From the NCBI RefSeq assembly GCF_030704535.1, contig NC_081821.1, positions 2,991,001 through 3,055,000 on the forward strand: a stretch of DNA of 64,000 nt, given 5' to 3'. The position numbers were made by a program, and so were the translations under genes. Each line of letters opens with the position of its first letter. Positions within the stretch are counted from its first letter, which is position 1. Under the pieces are notes generated by a model, which searched no databases, had not been told where the DNA came from, and worked only from the letters and a program-made list of their open reading frames with translations. This document shows, one piece after another, positions 24,379-34,504 of this stretch. This stretch comes from Vitis vinifera (taxonomy: Eukaryota; Streptophyta; Magnoliopsida; Vitales; Vitaceae).

Positions 24379-25200
24379 GAAGCTTTCTCCATGTGAGCTT
24401 TAGGTGGACCTGAAGCCTGAGCTTCCAGAATTGCTTGGTTAGCTGTCTCATAATAACCAGCTGAACGGCAGAGCTTTGCATATTGAAGCCAACAATCACC
24501 AACTTGAACACCAAGACCGCTTGCACCAAGAACTAATCTTTGTAAAGCCAGAAGTGACTCTCTTGCCCAAAGGGATGACTGTGTAAATCTGAGCCGATCT
24601 CCCCAATTTTCCATCATTTTTGTAAATCTCAGATCAGCCAAATCAATTGATTTCAGCAACAGCTAGAAGAGCAATCAGAACTCGTTTGGACAGAGCAATT
24701 TTCTCAGCAACTGAGAATCGGTCTTTCAATATTTTCTAGGACTAAATCTTTACTCGAACTAGAAGGAAGTAGCATTCTCCTTTTTGGTACAACATCCATG
24801 TCAAAGGAAGCATTATTCTCAGAGCTACTGCAAAGTAAAACTTCCTTGTCAGTCCCATCAAGGTACTCATCCATCTATTCTCACCTGCTAAGTCTCCATG
24901 CTGCCTGATCACCTTGTATGCACCAAGTTTTCTTGTATTTATGAATTTTAGCTATTAAACCATCCACGTGAAAAACCATAGTCTGAAAGTGGCACATGTC
25001 AGTAAACAATTAAGAACATCTGAATGCCTCTGCACTGAGGTGGGTTCCATCTGCAAAGCCTGCTCAGAAGAAGTTAAAACTTCTGCCCAGTTTCCTGCTT
25101 TCTTGTTGATTAGAAAGCTGGTCTTGCAAACTTAATGATGTGTGTAAACATGCTAGGCCAGATAGACCATCAGGCTCATCCAAACCACTGTATATTTTCA
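24379..25200 (-). pseudogene. ATR: ATR kinase FAT-domain piece
   Basis: Minus-strand remnant of ATR, the PI3K-like kinase that signals replication stress in the nucleus. Readable parts: SGLDEPDGLSGLACLHTSLS, MCHFQTMVFHVDGLI, KTWC, AAWRLSR, MDEYLDG, SENNASFDMDVV, DRLRFTQSSLWARESLLALQ, GDCWLQYAKLCRSAGYYETA and ILEAQASG. They follow one another in ATR order but in shifting frames with stops. Only part of the FAT domain is present; the kinase domain is not. At about 24378 the ATR text stops after AHMEKA and Ca2+-ATPase text starts. Confidence 0.88.
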
Positions 25201-25274
25201 TGAGGTATCTTCATCCTCTCTCTGAAATTCTGGTGCTTCTCTCTTTTAAGTGGTCGGTACTCTTCTTTCCAATG

Positions 25275-25600
25275 GTGATTCTCGCTCCATGGTTACCCAC
25301 ATTGCACATATCCCGAAATCACTACATTCCGTGTAATAAGGTTCTTATGGGGCATTTTATCAAACAACTTCCGGGCAAAGGTAAAGATCTCCCATCTTGG
25401 CACATGCATTGACCATTACAATCTGATACACCAAATTTGGCTCACAAATTGATGAAAACATCCATTAGCAAGCAGCCAAACCACCCAATTCCTGCATACA
25501 TGTAAACTAACCACTTTGAACATATGAGTCATACTCGAACCCACTTTTCAGAACGGCACCCTGTACAAACGAATTGATCCCATGCATCAATAGCTGAGCG
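25275..25600 (-). pseudogene. PPR-protein piece
   Basis: Minus-strand remnant with VQGAVLKSGFEYDSYVQSG and FARKLFDKMPHKNLITRNVV followed by ISGYVQCG. This is the typical helical-repeat wording of pentatricopeptide-repeat proteins (organelle RNA processing). Frame breaks lie between the two parts. It is the first recognisable piece downstream of the TATA-like site of the nested insertion. Confidence 0.65.
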
Positions 25601-26159
25601 GAGGTACGAACCCAGAAGGTGAAAGTGTAGTTATCAGAGACCAAATAACCAGCGGAAAGATCCTCTATTTCCAGAACCATGCTTCTCAATCTGTCCTTAA
25701 TCTGCATATCCTTAACAAGTGAATAAGCAGCCGACAAGCTAGAATTTTGAAACGTTTGTTCTCTTTGCTGAATCTCATGACTGCATACCCAAGCTTTGGA
25801 ATCACCCCCATATGAAGAATTGATGGCCATAGGACGGATAGGAAGAAGAGCAAAAACGAGCATGGTAGAGAATAGCGGAAACGATGGGAAAACAGACATG
25901 GGAGATTAAAAGAAAATAAAACCACATCTCATGATTTTTCAATAGGCTCTGGTTAGTGGGAATAGGCACAGAGATATATGCTTCCGAAGACATTAATGAC
26001 ATCGAAAATCAAAACAAGGCAAACAGGCAAGTAACCAATCTCAACAAAGCAAATTGTGGCCCTTTTCGCCCACACAAAAATCAACAAAACAATTATATAT
26101 TCAGGAATCGAACTCACGGAAAAAAAAATCAAATATAGGTAAGAATTCCGAAAGCAACG

Positions 26160-26345
26160 AGGTGCATACCTGGACAGCTTTGGTTGCAATGGCTCGGCTT
26201 CTGGCTATCTTTTCTCTTCCTTCTGAGGACAATTCCCAGATAAAAATCCTCTTTTTTGCTTGTTCTTTCTTCCTCCTCCTCCCTCTCTAGACTCCAATAT
26301 GTGCTCCCCCTTTCTCTTTTCCTTTTCTCACCTATATATATCACC
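26160..26345 (-). promoter_or_regulatory. Possible promoter and first exon of the nested insertion
   Basis: On the minus strand TGATATATATAGG (about 26329-26341) is followed by purine-rich leader-like DNA. A frame ending ARSRAIATKAVQ stops at CAG|GTATGC (about 26171), a good splice donor. If used, it would start a transcript running through all the captured pieces. This is inference from motifs only. Confidence 0.35.
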
Positions 26346-27074
26346 CCTCAACACCTAAATTTGTTTCCAAAAAGGAGAATTCTCCTATTTTCCTTCTTCT
26401 TCTCTTCTCTTTTTTTAAATCTTCCAATCAAAAGCAATCTTCCCAATTTCAAATTCCCCTCCAAAACCTTTCAAGGAGAGTCCCGCCTTCCTTAAACTCT
26501 AATGGTAAGTTTTCCTTGCAAAAAAACATAAAATTTTTGAAGTTAAATAATTGCATGAATAGATAAATAAGTAAATAAATTAGAAAATAGTAAAAATAAT
26601 AAATAAATAAATAAATTAAGGAAAATAATATAAAGAGGAAGATAACCAATAAAAAGTGAATGATAATCATAAAATTAAAACTAAAAACAAAATAAATAAA
26701 TAAATAAATAAATAAAATAAAATAAAAAATAAACCAATAAAGAAAAGCTGAGCCCAAAAGCCATGTAACCATGCAAGTCATACATGTCACACTAAAAATG
26801 TCCAAATGGGCCAAGTGTGCCTAAACGGGCCTAGGGTGGTGCGTAATGGGCCAAGTGTATCTAAAGGCTATCTTAAAAAAACAAGAAAAGCCTAAGTCTA
26901 AATTAGGGCTGCCAAGGGTCACAATAAGGGATCAAATAATCCCTCAACCAAAGTCTCCAAGGTGAATCAGAAAAAGGTAAGTGGTGAGTAATACTGGGTC
27001 ACCAAGGAACTACTATGGGGCACTGAAAACGAATTTAAAGACATGTGTTAAAGGGACAAAATTGAGGGTCTACA
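26346..27074. repeat. Right end of nested insertion with AAAT microsatellite
   Basis: Contains a (AAAT)n-rich stretch at about 26560-26735, and unique-looking DNA to the GGGTCTACA terminus. No coding remnant is recognised; the 121-codon minus frame across the AAAT repeat is repeat-derived. Confidence 0.6.
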
Positions 27075-27841
27075 ACTTCTTTTGTGTGTGGAGGAGGCAC
27101 ATAAACAAACCTAAATTAAGAATAAAAAATATCATTAACACAAACAATATCATTAAAGGATCAAATAAAAAAACACTTTGGAAGTTAAAAAAAAAATAAC
27201 ATAACTAACCTTACAATATGATGGTGTAGTAACCAAGACTCATCAATGTAATGTACAGTGATAGCCATGTAGCCTTTCTTTTGATTTGATGTCCACATAT
27301 CAGTTGTGATAGCAACTCTACTTTGAAGTTTCTCTAAGTAGCTAATCATCTTATCTTTCTCAACCTCATAAATCTTCATTATATCACCCTTAATCGTATT
27401 GCGGGAAACCATCTTAAACAAGGGTTGAAGACTAGTAGCAAATTCTCTAAACCCCACATGGTCAACGATTGAAAGTGGGTACTCATGCAATATAATTGCA
27501 CGTGCAAGCTTCTCTCTTGAGATTTCTTGATCAAAGGTAAAACCACCAATTTGAACTTTTCCATGACCTTTTCTCTCTACTGCCAATAATTGTTGCCTAC
27601 TATCAACATTTCTTCGTTTCATGCACCTATCTATGTGTACATGTAAGTGTTTTGTCTCATTCTTGCTATCGGCCTTAAGCTTTCCCTTACAGTGCTTACA
27701 AAAAGCATAATCTTGTCCATCTTCTATGATTTTATCAAAATCATTCCAAACAACCGAAGTCAACTTTCTTCTTTTAGATACCAAAGTTCCATCAGTAGTT
27801 GAAGTACTGCCTGTAATTGGAGTTGAACCCGCACTTGGCAT

Positions 27842-28659
27842 GGAAAAGTTTTCCCCTTCTTATGATGTCATTTTTCTTAATATAAAATAAAGTCTATAAG
27901 TAAAACATTCAAACCTAAATTAATAACCTAAAGCTTGGATAGGGCTTGAAGCAAGGGTTTAAAAGGCAAGATTGTATTTATGTTAACCTCCAAGAATTGC
28001 AAGATGTCAACATAGTTTCCATTAATAGGAAAATAAATGTAATAGAAAAGCATCGAGGGCAGTGCAACCGAAAAACACATGCAGTTTATATGGACAGCCC
28101 ACAGCAAGTGAGAAGAAAATAAAAAAAAAAAAAACAGAAAACAAAGCAAACAAAAGCAAACAAAGAATATTCTAAAAAGTAATAACCAGAAAACAAAACA
28201 AAACATTCCAAGAATCATTATACAAATTATCATGAGGCCATGCAAATAAATTCTAATTTTTCAGGATTATCTCTTCCTTTAGATCCACCTAAGTTTTTGT
28301 GCTATCATAATATGGAAGCAACAAGAATGCAGAATTCCTCAATGCATTTCTAGAGTCAAACAAAATTAAACTTTCATATAACCAGTAGAAAATAAATTTG
28401 CTTGTAGAGAACATAAAAAATGTCCAATTGCACATTCACAACCTCATACTTCACATGATAAAGAACTGATATGCAAATTAAACAACCATTTGGTGTTGGA
28501 TAAGTAATCCTGGTGAGAAAGAAGCAAGGGAATAATGCAAGGATCAAGTAAAATATGTATGTATGTATATATATATATATATATATATATTGAACCAACT
28601 ATTGAAATTCATGAGAATTTGGCATGACTAAGCACTAAATCTGAGTTTATGGCGCCACA
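27842..28659. other. Upstream region of the transposase inside the hAT element
   Basis: No gene is seen. It holds a (TA)n microsatellite at about 28561-28590 and A-rich tracts (about 28110-28160). It would be the promoter side for the minus-strand transposase. Confidence 0.4.
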
Positions 28660-29832
28660 ATGTGTGATGTGGAGAGTTTATGCAAGAAGCTGGTAGACTT
28701 TCAAAGAGCCAACATAGAATTGAAGGAAGAAAATTCGAAGGAGATTGAAGAAAATAGATATCTGTCAAAAAAATTATCAGATGTGAAGGAGGAGAAGTGC
28801 ATGTTGGAAGAGGAAAACAATGCTATTCTCCATGAAACTGTTGCCCTCAGTAACCTGTCTTTGGTTTTGAACAACTTCTGGTCTGAGAAGGTAGGGGAAC
28901 TAAAAGCACTTGCTGAAGATTTTGGCAATCTCCATGGGGTTAATAGTGACCTTGGGGAGGAGGTGGGAATTTTGACAGAGAAATTGGGATTGCAAGAAAC
29001 TGAAAATTTACATCTGAAAGGGCTTGTTGAGAAGTTGGACAAGGAGCTACATGAAGTTACAAATTTAAGTGATCAGTTGAACAATCAACTTTTAGTTGGA
29101 AAAGATTTGCTAAGCCAGAAGGAAAAGGATCTTTCAGAAGCAAAACAGAAGCTCAAAGCTGCACAGGATTTGACTGCAGAATTATTTGGCACTGTTGAGG
29201 AATTGAAGAGGGAATGTGAAAAATCAGAAGTTCTAAGAGAAAATTCAGAGAAGCAGATTCTTGAACTATCTGAAGAAAACACAAGTCAAAACAGGGAAAT
29301 TGAATGTCTTCGCAAGATGAATGGGAACTTGGAGTCTGAATTGGATATGTTACATGAAGAAATTGAAGAATATAGAATCAGAGGAGAGAAGTTGAATTCA
29401 GAGCTTCATGAAAGAAGCAATGACTTTGAACTATGGGAGGCTGAAGCTACAACATTCTACTTTGATCTTCAGGCTTCCTCTGTCCGTGAAGTTCTGTTTG
29501 AAAATAAGGTGCATGAGCTTACTGGAGTGTGTGAGAATCTTGAGGATGAAAGTGCTTCAAAAAGTATCAAGATTCAACAGATGAGAGAAAGGGTTAGCTT
29601 CTTGGAAAGTGAAATTGGAGGACTGAAAGCTTTAAGATTTCATCATACCAAAAGGCTGTCAAGGGAAAACCAAACAAAATACCGAACTTCATATCAAGCA
29701 CAGAATGAGGATCATACCACCCAACAACAAGGAGCAACAGATGAGAAAAGAACCGTTGTCTCCAATCTGAGCCTTACGAAGAACAATATATTTTTTTTAA
29801 ACAAAAAGGTTGAGCAACTTCACTTTTACTAA
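28660..29832 (+). CDS. NET1-derived coiled-coil open reading frame (captured)
   Basis: Plus-strand 390-codon frame with no internal stop. Residues 1 to about 327 are heptad-rich coiled coil of the plant NETWORKED1 (KIP1-like) family, cytoskeletal proteins that bind actin at membranes. Recognisable parts are CDVESLCKKLVDFQRANIEL, LNNFWSEKVGELKALAEDF and ETNLH/ENLHLKGLVEKL-type repeats. The N-terminal NAB actin-binding domain is absent, so this is an internal piece of the large NET1 exon. After SEIGGLKA (about 29635) the NET1 likeness ends, and the last roughly 60 residues come from unrelated DNA. The ORF starts at an ATG in the context AATGTGTGATGTGG. It lies between the right terminus and the transposase, on the opposite strand. 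An intact frame among decayed pieces suggests recent capture; expression is unknown. Confidence 0.72.
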   Translation: MCDVESLCKKLVDFQRANIELKEENSKEIEENRYLSKKLSDVKEEKCMLEEENNAILHETVALSNLSLVLNNFWSEKVGELKALAEDFGNLHGVNSDLGEEVGILTEKLGLQETENLHLKGLVEKLDKELHEVTNLSDQLNNQLLVGKDLLSQKEKDLSEAKQKLKAAQDLTAELFGTVEELKRECEKSEVLRENSEKQILELSEENTSQNREIECLRKMNGNLESELDMLHEEIEEYRIRGEKLNSELHERSNDFELWEAEATTFYFDLQASSVREVLFENKVHELTGVCENLEDESASKSIKIQQMRERVSFLESEIGGLKALRFHHTKRLSRENQTKYRTSYQAQNEDHTTQQQGATDEKRTVVSNLSLTKNNIFFLNKKVEQLHFY

Positions 29833-31480
29833 ACTTCTATGAGGAATCTATCTTGAAAAATCATATATATTAAGGATTTTTTTTATTTTTAATGGGAATA
29901 CAAAAATATTATTAACAATGGCTAACAAAAAGCACACCAAAGTAGGTAAATCGTATACAAAGGGCACCATCCCTAAGTAAAATGAAGGGAGAGAGAGAAA
30001 AAACTACCTCCCCTAATTAATACCTTAACACTAAGGAAATTTTAGGACAAAAATGGTTTCAGACTTGTTTGGGAAACATTGATTTACCAATGGTACTGAA
30101 CTAAAAAAAGGTTTAGCATAGAAACACTCTTACATGTGGATGACTGATGACAGCAACTCACACATGGAATCCATGGAGAACCTAAAGTAAATCAACCCAC
30201 AATTATTTCCCAATTAATCACACCCCTACTAAAGCAACAGGTTTAAGACTATAAACTAGAAAACGGGTGAAATATTGGAGGAAAAGAGCATTTTATAAGC
30301 AGAATTGGGAACTAAATAGAGGAAAATTTTAAAATGCTCCTCCCTACATCACCAATCTATCTGAAACTACACATACTCTCTCTTCCCCCTCTACAAACAC
30401 TGATCTTAAATCTAAAAGTGCAAACATAGCCCCAATTTGCCTTACAATAATCCAACCCACAAGACCAAAGAAACATATCAATAAGTCCTATATTACACTG
30501 ACATACATGACAATTGACAAAATGAACCTTTCCCAAAGAATCCTGGAATGAAACTAAATCTCCAAAATTATTTTGCTAAAAAAAATTCCTTCTTATAATA
30601 AATTAAGTAAACAGATATAAGAAGTTGCTTTTGTATAATGGTTCGACCAAACCAAATTGTTGAATTAGCCTAGTTTTACAGAGGAATTTGTCTCTTTAGG
30701 CTCCAAATATTAAAAATCCGAGATTCAAAATTTCCTTTTCCACAGCTTATCAAAGCAAAAAAAGAAGGTATATGCATTCTTTTTCCTCAATTTCTCAACA
30801 ACCAAAGAAAAAAGAATCAAGATTACAAGCGCTTCAAATCTTGGAGTGAGATGACTCAAACAATGAATTGAAATTGTGGCACAGTCTTGGAAGTCGAGCT
30901 AAGAATTTCAATGAATAACTACATATTTGGTATTTAGGGATACTTACGTACTTCGTTATTCTGCTGTTAATATGAAACCCTAGAAAAATTTCACGATAAG
31001 ATCCATTTCTCAATATGAAGGGAGTGGAAGCATTTGACGATAAGATCTGCTTAGCCCCTATTAAGATTCACAAGAAACGGATTCAAAACCCTAAATAGCA
31101 ACCCGAAAACTAATAGAAAAAAAAAATCCTTCAATAATCTGAAACTGGAAATGGAAAAATCCTAAATCTCGTATCTCATTCCCGAATTAGAAACGGAATA
31201 CAACACCAAATCAAGGCATCATTCAACCAAAAAATCAACAAAAAATCTTACCGGTTTGTAGATATGTGAAGATAATAGTTGTGATTCTTGATTTCTTGTG
31301 AATATGGGATAAACAAGGATGAATCGAGAGGAAATGGATTTTCAAATGGATTATCTGATGGATTTCTCCATTGAGTGGGAGGAAAAACCCTAGTGTCGAT
31401 AGGAACGAGAACTGAGAGAAGAAGACCTAAAATGAGGAGAGAAAGCTAATATTTATAAGTGGGGGGTAAAGTAGTAATTT
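29833..31480. other. Right arm of hAT element, no gene seen
   Basis: AT-rich DNA with no recognisable coding remnant on either strand. Around 31240-31440 the composition is less extreme and could be an old promoter or leader, but nothing specific supports that. Confidence 0.4.
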
Positions 31481-31657
31481 CATATTCGGGGCGGGGCGGG
31501 GCGGGGCGGGTCAAATTATAACTACACCTGACCCCGCCCCGAACCCGATTCGGGTTTTAAAAAAAAGTCCTGAACCCGGCCCATCCCCGATTGCCATGTT
31601 CCTATACCCGTCCCAATAGGGGTGGGTCGAGGCGGGTGACCTGGGAAACCCGCGAAA
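31481..31657. repeat. GC-rich subterminal region, right end of hAT element
   Basis: Begins with GGGGCGGGGCGGGGCGGGGC (about 31489-31508) and continues with C-rich and G-rich blocks to the terminal repeat. It mirrors 12181-12335. Five nearby G-runs could fold as a G-quadruplex. Confidence 0.7.
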
Positions 31658-31669
31658 TTGCCATTCCTA

Positions 31670-31677
31670 ATTGTAAT
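31670..31677. repeat. 8-bp target site duplication, right
   Basis: ATTGTAAT directly after the right terminal repeat, matching 12161-12168. Confidence 0.95.
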
Positions 31678-31818
31678 TATAGCTTTGCAAGTATCACTTT
31701 CTTTTGAAGCATGTCTCCAAACATTGAGACTCTCTCACAGGATATGGGATACCTGTCCAGATCCTTGAGTCTAAGATTGTGAGCATCCATTTTATGATTC
31801 TGAGGAGAAGAATCTAAG

Positions 31819-32987
31819 GGCCTGTTTGGTTGCTGTTTTTGAAAACTGTTCTGGAAAACAATTTTTGAGAACAGTTTTTAAGAACAGTTTTTGGTGTTTT
31901 TTTAAAAAAAATTGTGTTTGGGAACTGAATTTTGAAAAACAGTTTTTGTTCTCAAAAACAAAAAAACATGTTTGGTTGAGTTAATAAAAAAAAAATTTAG
32001 AACAAATAAAACAAAAAACATGTTTGAAAGATTTTTTTTTTCTTTTCTAATTAATAAAATATTTTCTTCAAGTAATTTTATATTATAAATTTATAAATAA
32101 TTTTTAGATATATAGTTCATTTAAATTAAAAAAATTATTTATTTTATTAATTTAAAAATAAAAATATTTTTTATATTTTTTTAAAATAAATCAAACATAA
32201 TAAAATTATTTTTATTAATATTTTTTTATTTAATCTTTAACTTTATTAAAAATTATAGCATATTTTATTAAGTTGAGATAAAATTGTTCTCATGATGTTA
32301 ATTTTTTTTTATCTCTACTAAATCTAAAATTCAAAATGCCACCCACTTTTCCACCCACTTCTCTCATCGGGCATCAAGAAGCCATTTTCTAAGTTGCCCT
32401 CCAGCCGAGAGAATCCGTAAAAGGCCCTATTTTCCTCTGCCACTCTCAATCCTCACAGGTACTAATCTAATCATGTTATTATTATTATTTTTTTTTTTGC
32501 AACCCCCGTTTGATTCCCAAGAAAATCCATCCCCCATTCGATTTCAGGGAAAATTCATCCTCGTTTGATTTCCGAGAAAATCCAAGCAAAAACCCCAAGG
32601 AAAACAAAAAAAAATGGATTTTCTTTTGCTCCCTGCGTTTTCTGGATTCGTTTTAGGGGTCTCTTTGCTATTGTGCGATTGGATTTAAATTTCACGAACC
32701 TTGAATCAAAACTGAGAAACAAGAAGAGGCGAGCCACTGTGCTGGAGAAGTGATGAAAACGGGAAGAAAAAAAAAACACGGGAAACAGATTGTTTTTTTT
32801 TTGTTTAATTTTGTTCTGTGAACAGTAAAAAAACGGGGAAAACAAGATTTTGTTGTTCTCTAAACAATGTCATTTTGAGAACACGGGAAACAACAAAAAC
32901 AAAAATCACTCTCTCAACCAAACGAGTTTTTGGTGTTTTTTGTTTTCAAGAACAGAAAACAGTTCTTGAAAACACTAAACAAACAGG
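31819..32987. mobile_element. Inverted-repeat element in copy B
   Basis: About 1.17 kb that is absent at the matching place in copy A (near 2743). The ends are CCTGTTTGG at 31821 and CAAACAGG at 32980-32987. The ends also share, as imperfect inverted repeats, blocks like TTTTTGAAAACTGTT and CGTTTGGTTGAG over about 150 bp. It is a non-autonomous DNA transposon of MITE-like structure. No clear target duplication longer than 3 bp (AGG) was found, so the superfamily is open. The middle (about 32340-32760) is less AT-rich, has a CACAG|GTACTAA donor-like site at 32455, and may derive from host sequence. Confidence 0.7.
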
Positions 32988-34504
32988 TTCTGTTTGGAAA
33001 GTGTTTTCAAAAACAATTTTTGAAAACATTTTTTTAGAGCAATTTTTAAAAACTATTTTACGATGTTTTGTAGAATAAAAGTATATTTAGGAACCTGAAA
33101 TGTTTTCAACCTTGTTTCTATGTTTTTAAATGTTTTAAAAATAACTTTTATATGTAGTGCTTTATTTTTAATCATTCTCTATATTTGTATAATTATTTTT
33201 TAAAATTAACTCTTAGAAAACAAGTGAAAATAACTAGAAGATATTTTCTGAAAATACTGTTTTCTGTTTTAAAGAAATGAAAATTGTTTTTTGTTTTATA
33301 ATTGTCAAGCGAGATTTCTTGTTTTTCTGTTTTGGAGGATAGAAAAATGTTTTAAAAAACTTTGCCTTCAACTCTATGATCTTGATCCTCTATGAGTCTC
33401 TCAAAATGAATTCTTGATCCTCTATGATCTTCCTTTGCCAGGAGATACTTTTTCTCTTTCTTCATTGCCAGTCTCATAAAATAGCCTTGAGTTGTAAGTC
33501 CCTTTACGTGTTTCATTCTAAACCGTTGCCTTCAACTCACTGCTTCCTTATTGGCCACAAACTCAGCTTTCCCATTTGCCCAAAGGCTTCAAATGTTAGC
33601 CCATCCCTTCAGCTTAATCAAAATTAAGAAGTTGAGAAGGTTAACATGCTGGTTCACAAGAAAACTTCTCCTGTGGTAGCAATGATTTAGTAGCATCAAG
33701 ATAATCATTATCTTTGAGAATCGAGGCTTTCTGTTCATGAAGATCACCAAAAACCCTTTTATTCCACTCTAAATTTACCTTCAGTGATGGTTTTACTGTC
33801 TCGATGCATTATGATTGTCCTCCTGAATTGAATTACTGAAGTGAAGGACGTAGTTGAATATGTTTGTCATCTGGGCCCGATCATCCTCACTGCTGAGAAA
33901 GATGGAAACTCTTGATCCCCCTTCTATGGCAAAGAATTAAACCTTTTAGTTTTAGGTTTAATGCTACCCAACACATAGTGCTCCACCTTATCATCCAGGT
34001 AGGCAAATTTTGGTTCTGAAAATCGTTCCAAACCATGGTTTCATAAGTATGGTTAAGTTACTTTTTCACTCTCCTGTCATCTGGATAAGTGGCATCCACC
34101 TGCTGGAATAGGGCCCTGTGGTTTGTCTGTTGTACACATCGCCATTTGACTAACATCTTTACCCTTTATCCACTATGTAAAAGCCATAGGAACCATCTGT
34201 TTTTCCCCTTAGGCTTAGTGCTAATCTTACCAGCTTTGAAGCAAACTCCCTAACAAATTTTGCACAACTTAATAAAAGATGTTAATAAGAACTGAACTTC
34301 ATATGCTCATTGTAAATGACCAAGGTGTTAAATGATCTTCAGATTCTCCATTTAGACACTACACTTGTTGAGAATAATCTGGAAAGATCATTATTCTAGA
34401 CTGTTTGATAATATGGAAATTTTCAAATTGTCTCTTCATTTTGATAAATGAGTAATTAACTATCACAGTTCTTTTAAAATGTTCTCAACACTTTTAATAT
34501 GCAG

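Larger units (their letters stand above)
18440..27074 (-). mobile_element. Nested 8.6-kb insertion with captured gene pieces
   Basis: Starts TGTGGACCC (18440) and ends GGGTCTACA (27074), an imperfect inverted repeat. It is flanked by the 5-bp direct repeat ACTTC (18435-18439 and 27075-27079). The two flanks join to restore the transposase frame across KEV|L, which proves it is an insertion. TG..CA ends with a 5-bp duplication would suit an LTR retrotransposon, but no second copy of either end is seen inside, so the class is left open. The interior (about 19440-25600) is a chain of decayed minus-strand coding pieces from unrelated genes. A TATA-like TGATATATATAGG lies at about 26330-26341 on the minus strand, upstream of them. 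Confidence 0.8.
17175..27841 (-). pseudogene. hAT transposase, split by a nested insertion and frameshifted
   Basis: Minus-strand transposase of the RICESLEEPER-like hAT group. Exon 1 is 27210-27841 and holds a BED zinc finger (CKHC, then the HLHVHIDRC histidine/cysteine half) and the first catalytic aspartate region ITTDMW. A 99-bp intron (27111-27209) follows, with phases that match (AG|G). Exon 2 begins at 27110 (FVYVPPPHTKEV), is cut at 27075-27079, and resumes at 18439 with TVDNYSSND (second aspartate), CAAHVLNLIV (C-x2-H motif), and the dimerisation region with LSWWKTNG, SELAFSTGGR (third acidic residue) and the final HPDTLEALMCAQSWL. Besides the 8.6-kb insertion, the frame shifts by one base at about 18228, between IVKEG and DVIEVEIEKI. 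It cannot make active protein as it stands. Confidence 0.93.
12169..31669 (-). mobile_element. 19.5-kb hAT transposon with captured genes
   Basis: Begins TAGGAATGGCAA (12169-12180) and ends with its exact reverse complement (31658-31669). It is flanked by the 8-bp direct repeat ATTGTAAT, whose empty version survives in copy A. An 8-bp duplication and a TAGG..TGGCAA terminal repeat are diagnostic of the hAT superfamily, and the minus-strand BED/hAT transposase inside confirms it. Contents in window order: DUF707 pieces, HMG-CoA synthase pieces, C-terminal half of the transposase, a nested 8.6-kb insertion, the transposase N-terminal half, a NET1-derived frame and about 1.6 kb without genes. 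The transposase is broken, so the element can only move with help. Typical plant hAT elements are a few kb; this one is unusually large. Confidence 0.93.

Noticed and set aside
26449-26814. 121-codon minus-strand hydrophobic frame
   Set aside because: It is translated from an AAAT microsatellite inside the nested insertion.
18440-27074. Nested insertion as a full LTR retrotransposon
   Set aside because: The TG..CA ends and 5-bp duplication fit, but no second copy of either end occurs inside. No gag, protease, integrase or reverse transcriptase text was found, so the class is left open.
32555-32845. 96-codon minus frame in the inverted-repeat element
   Set aside because: Rich in F and K from A/T runs, with no recognisable domain.
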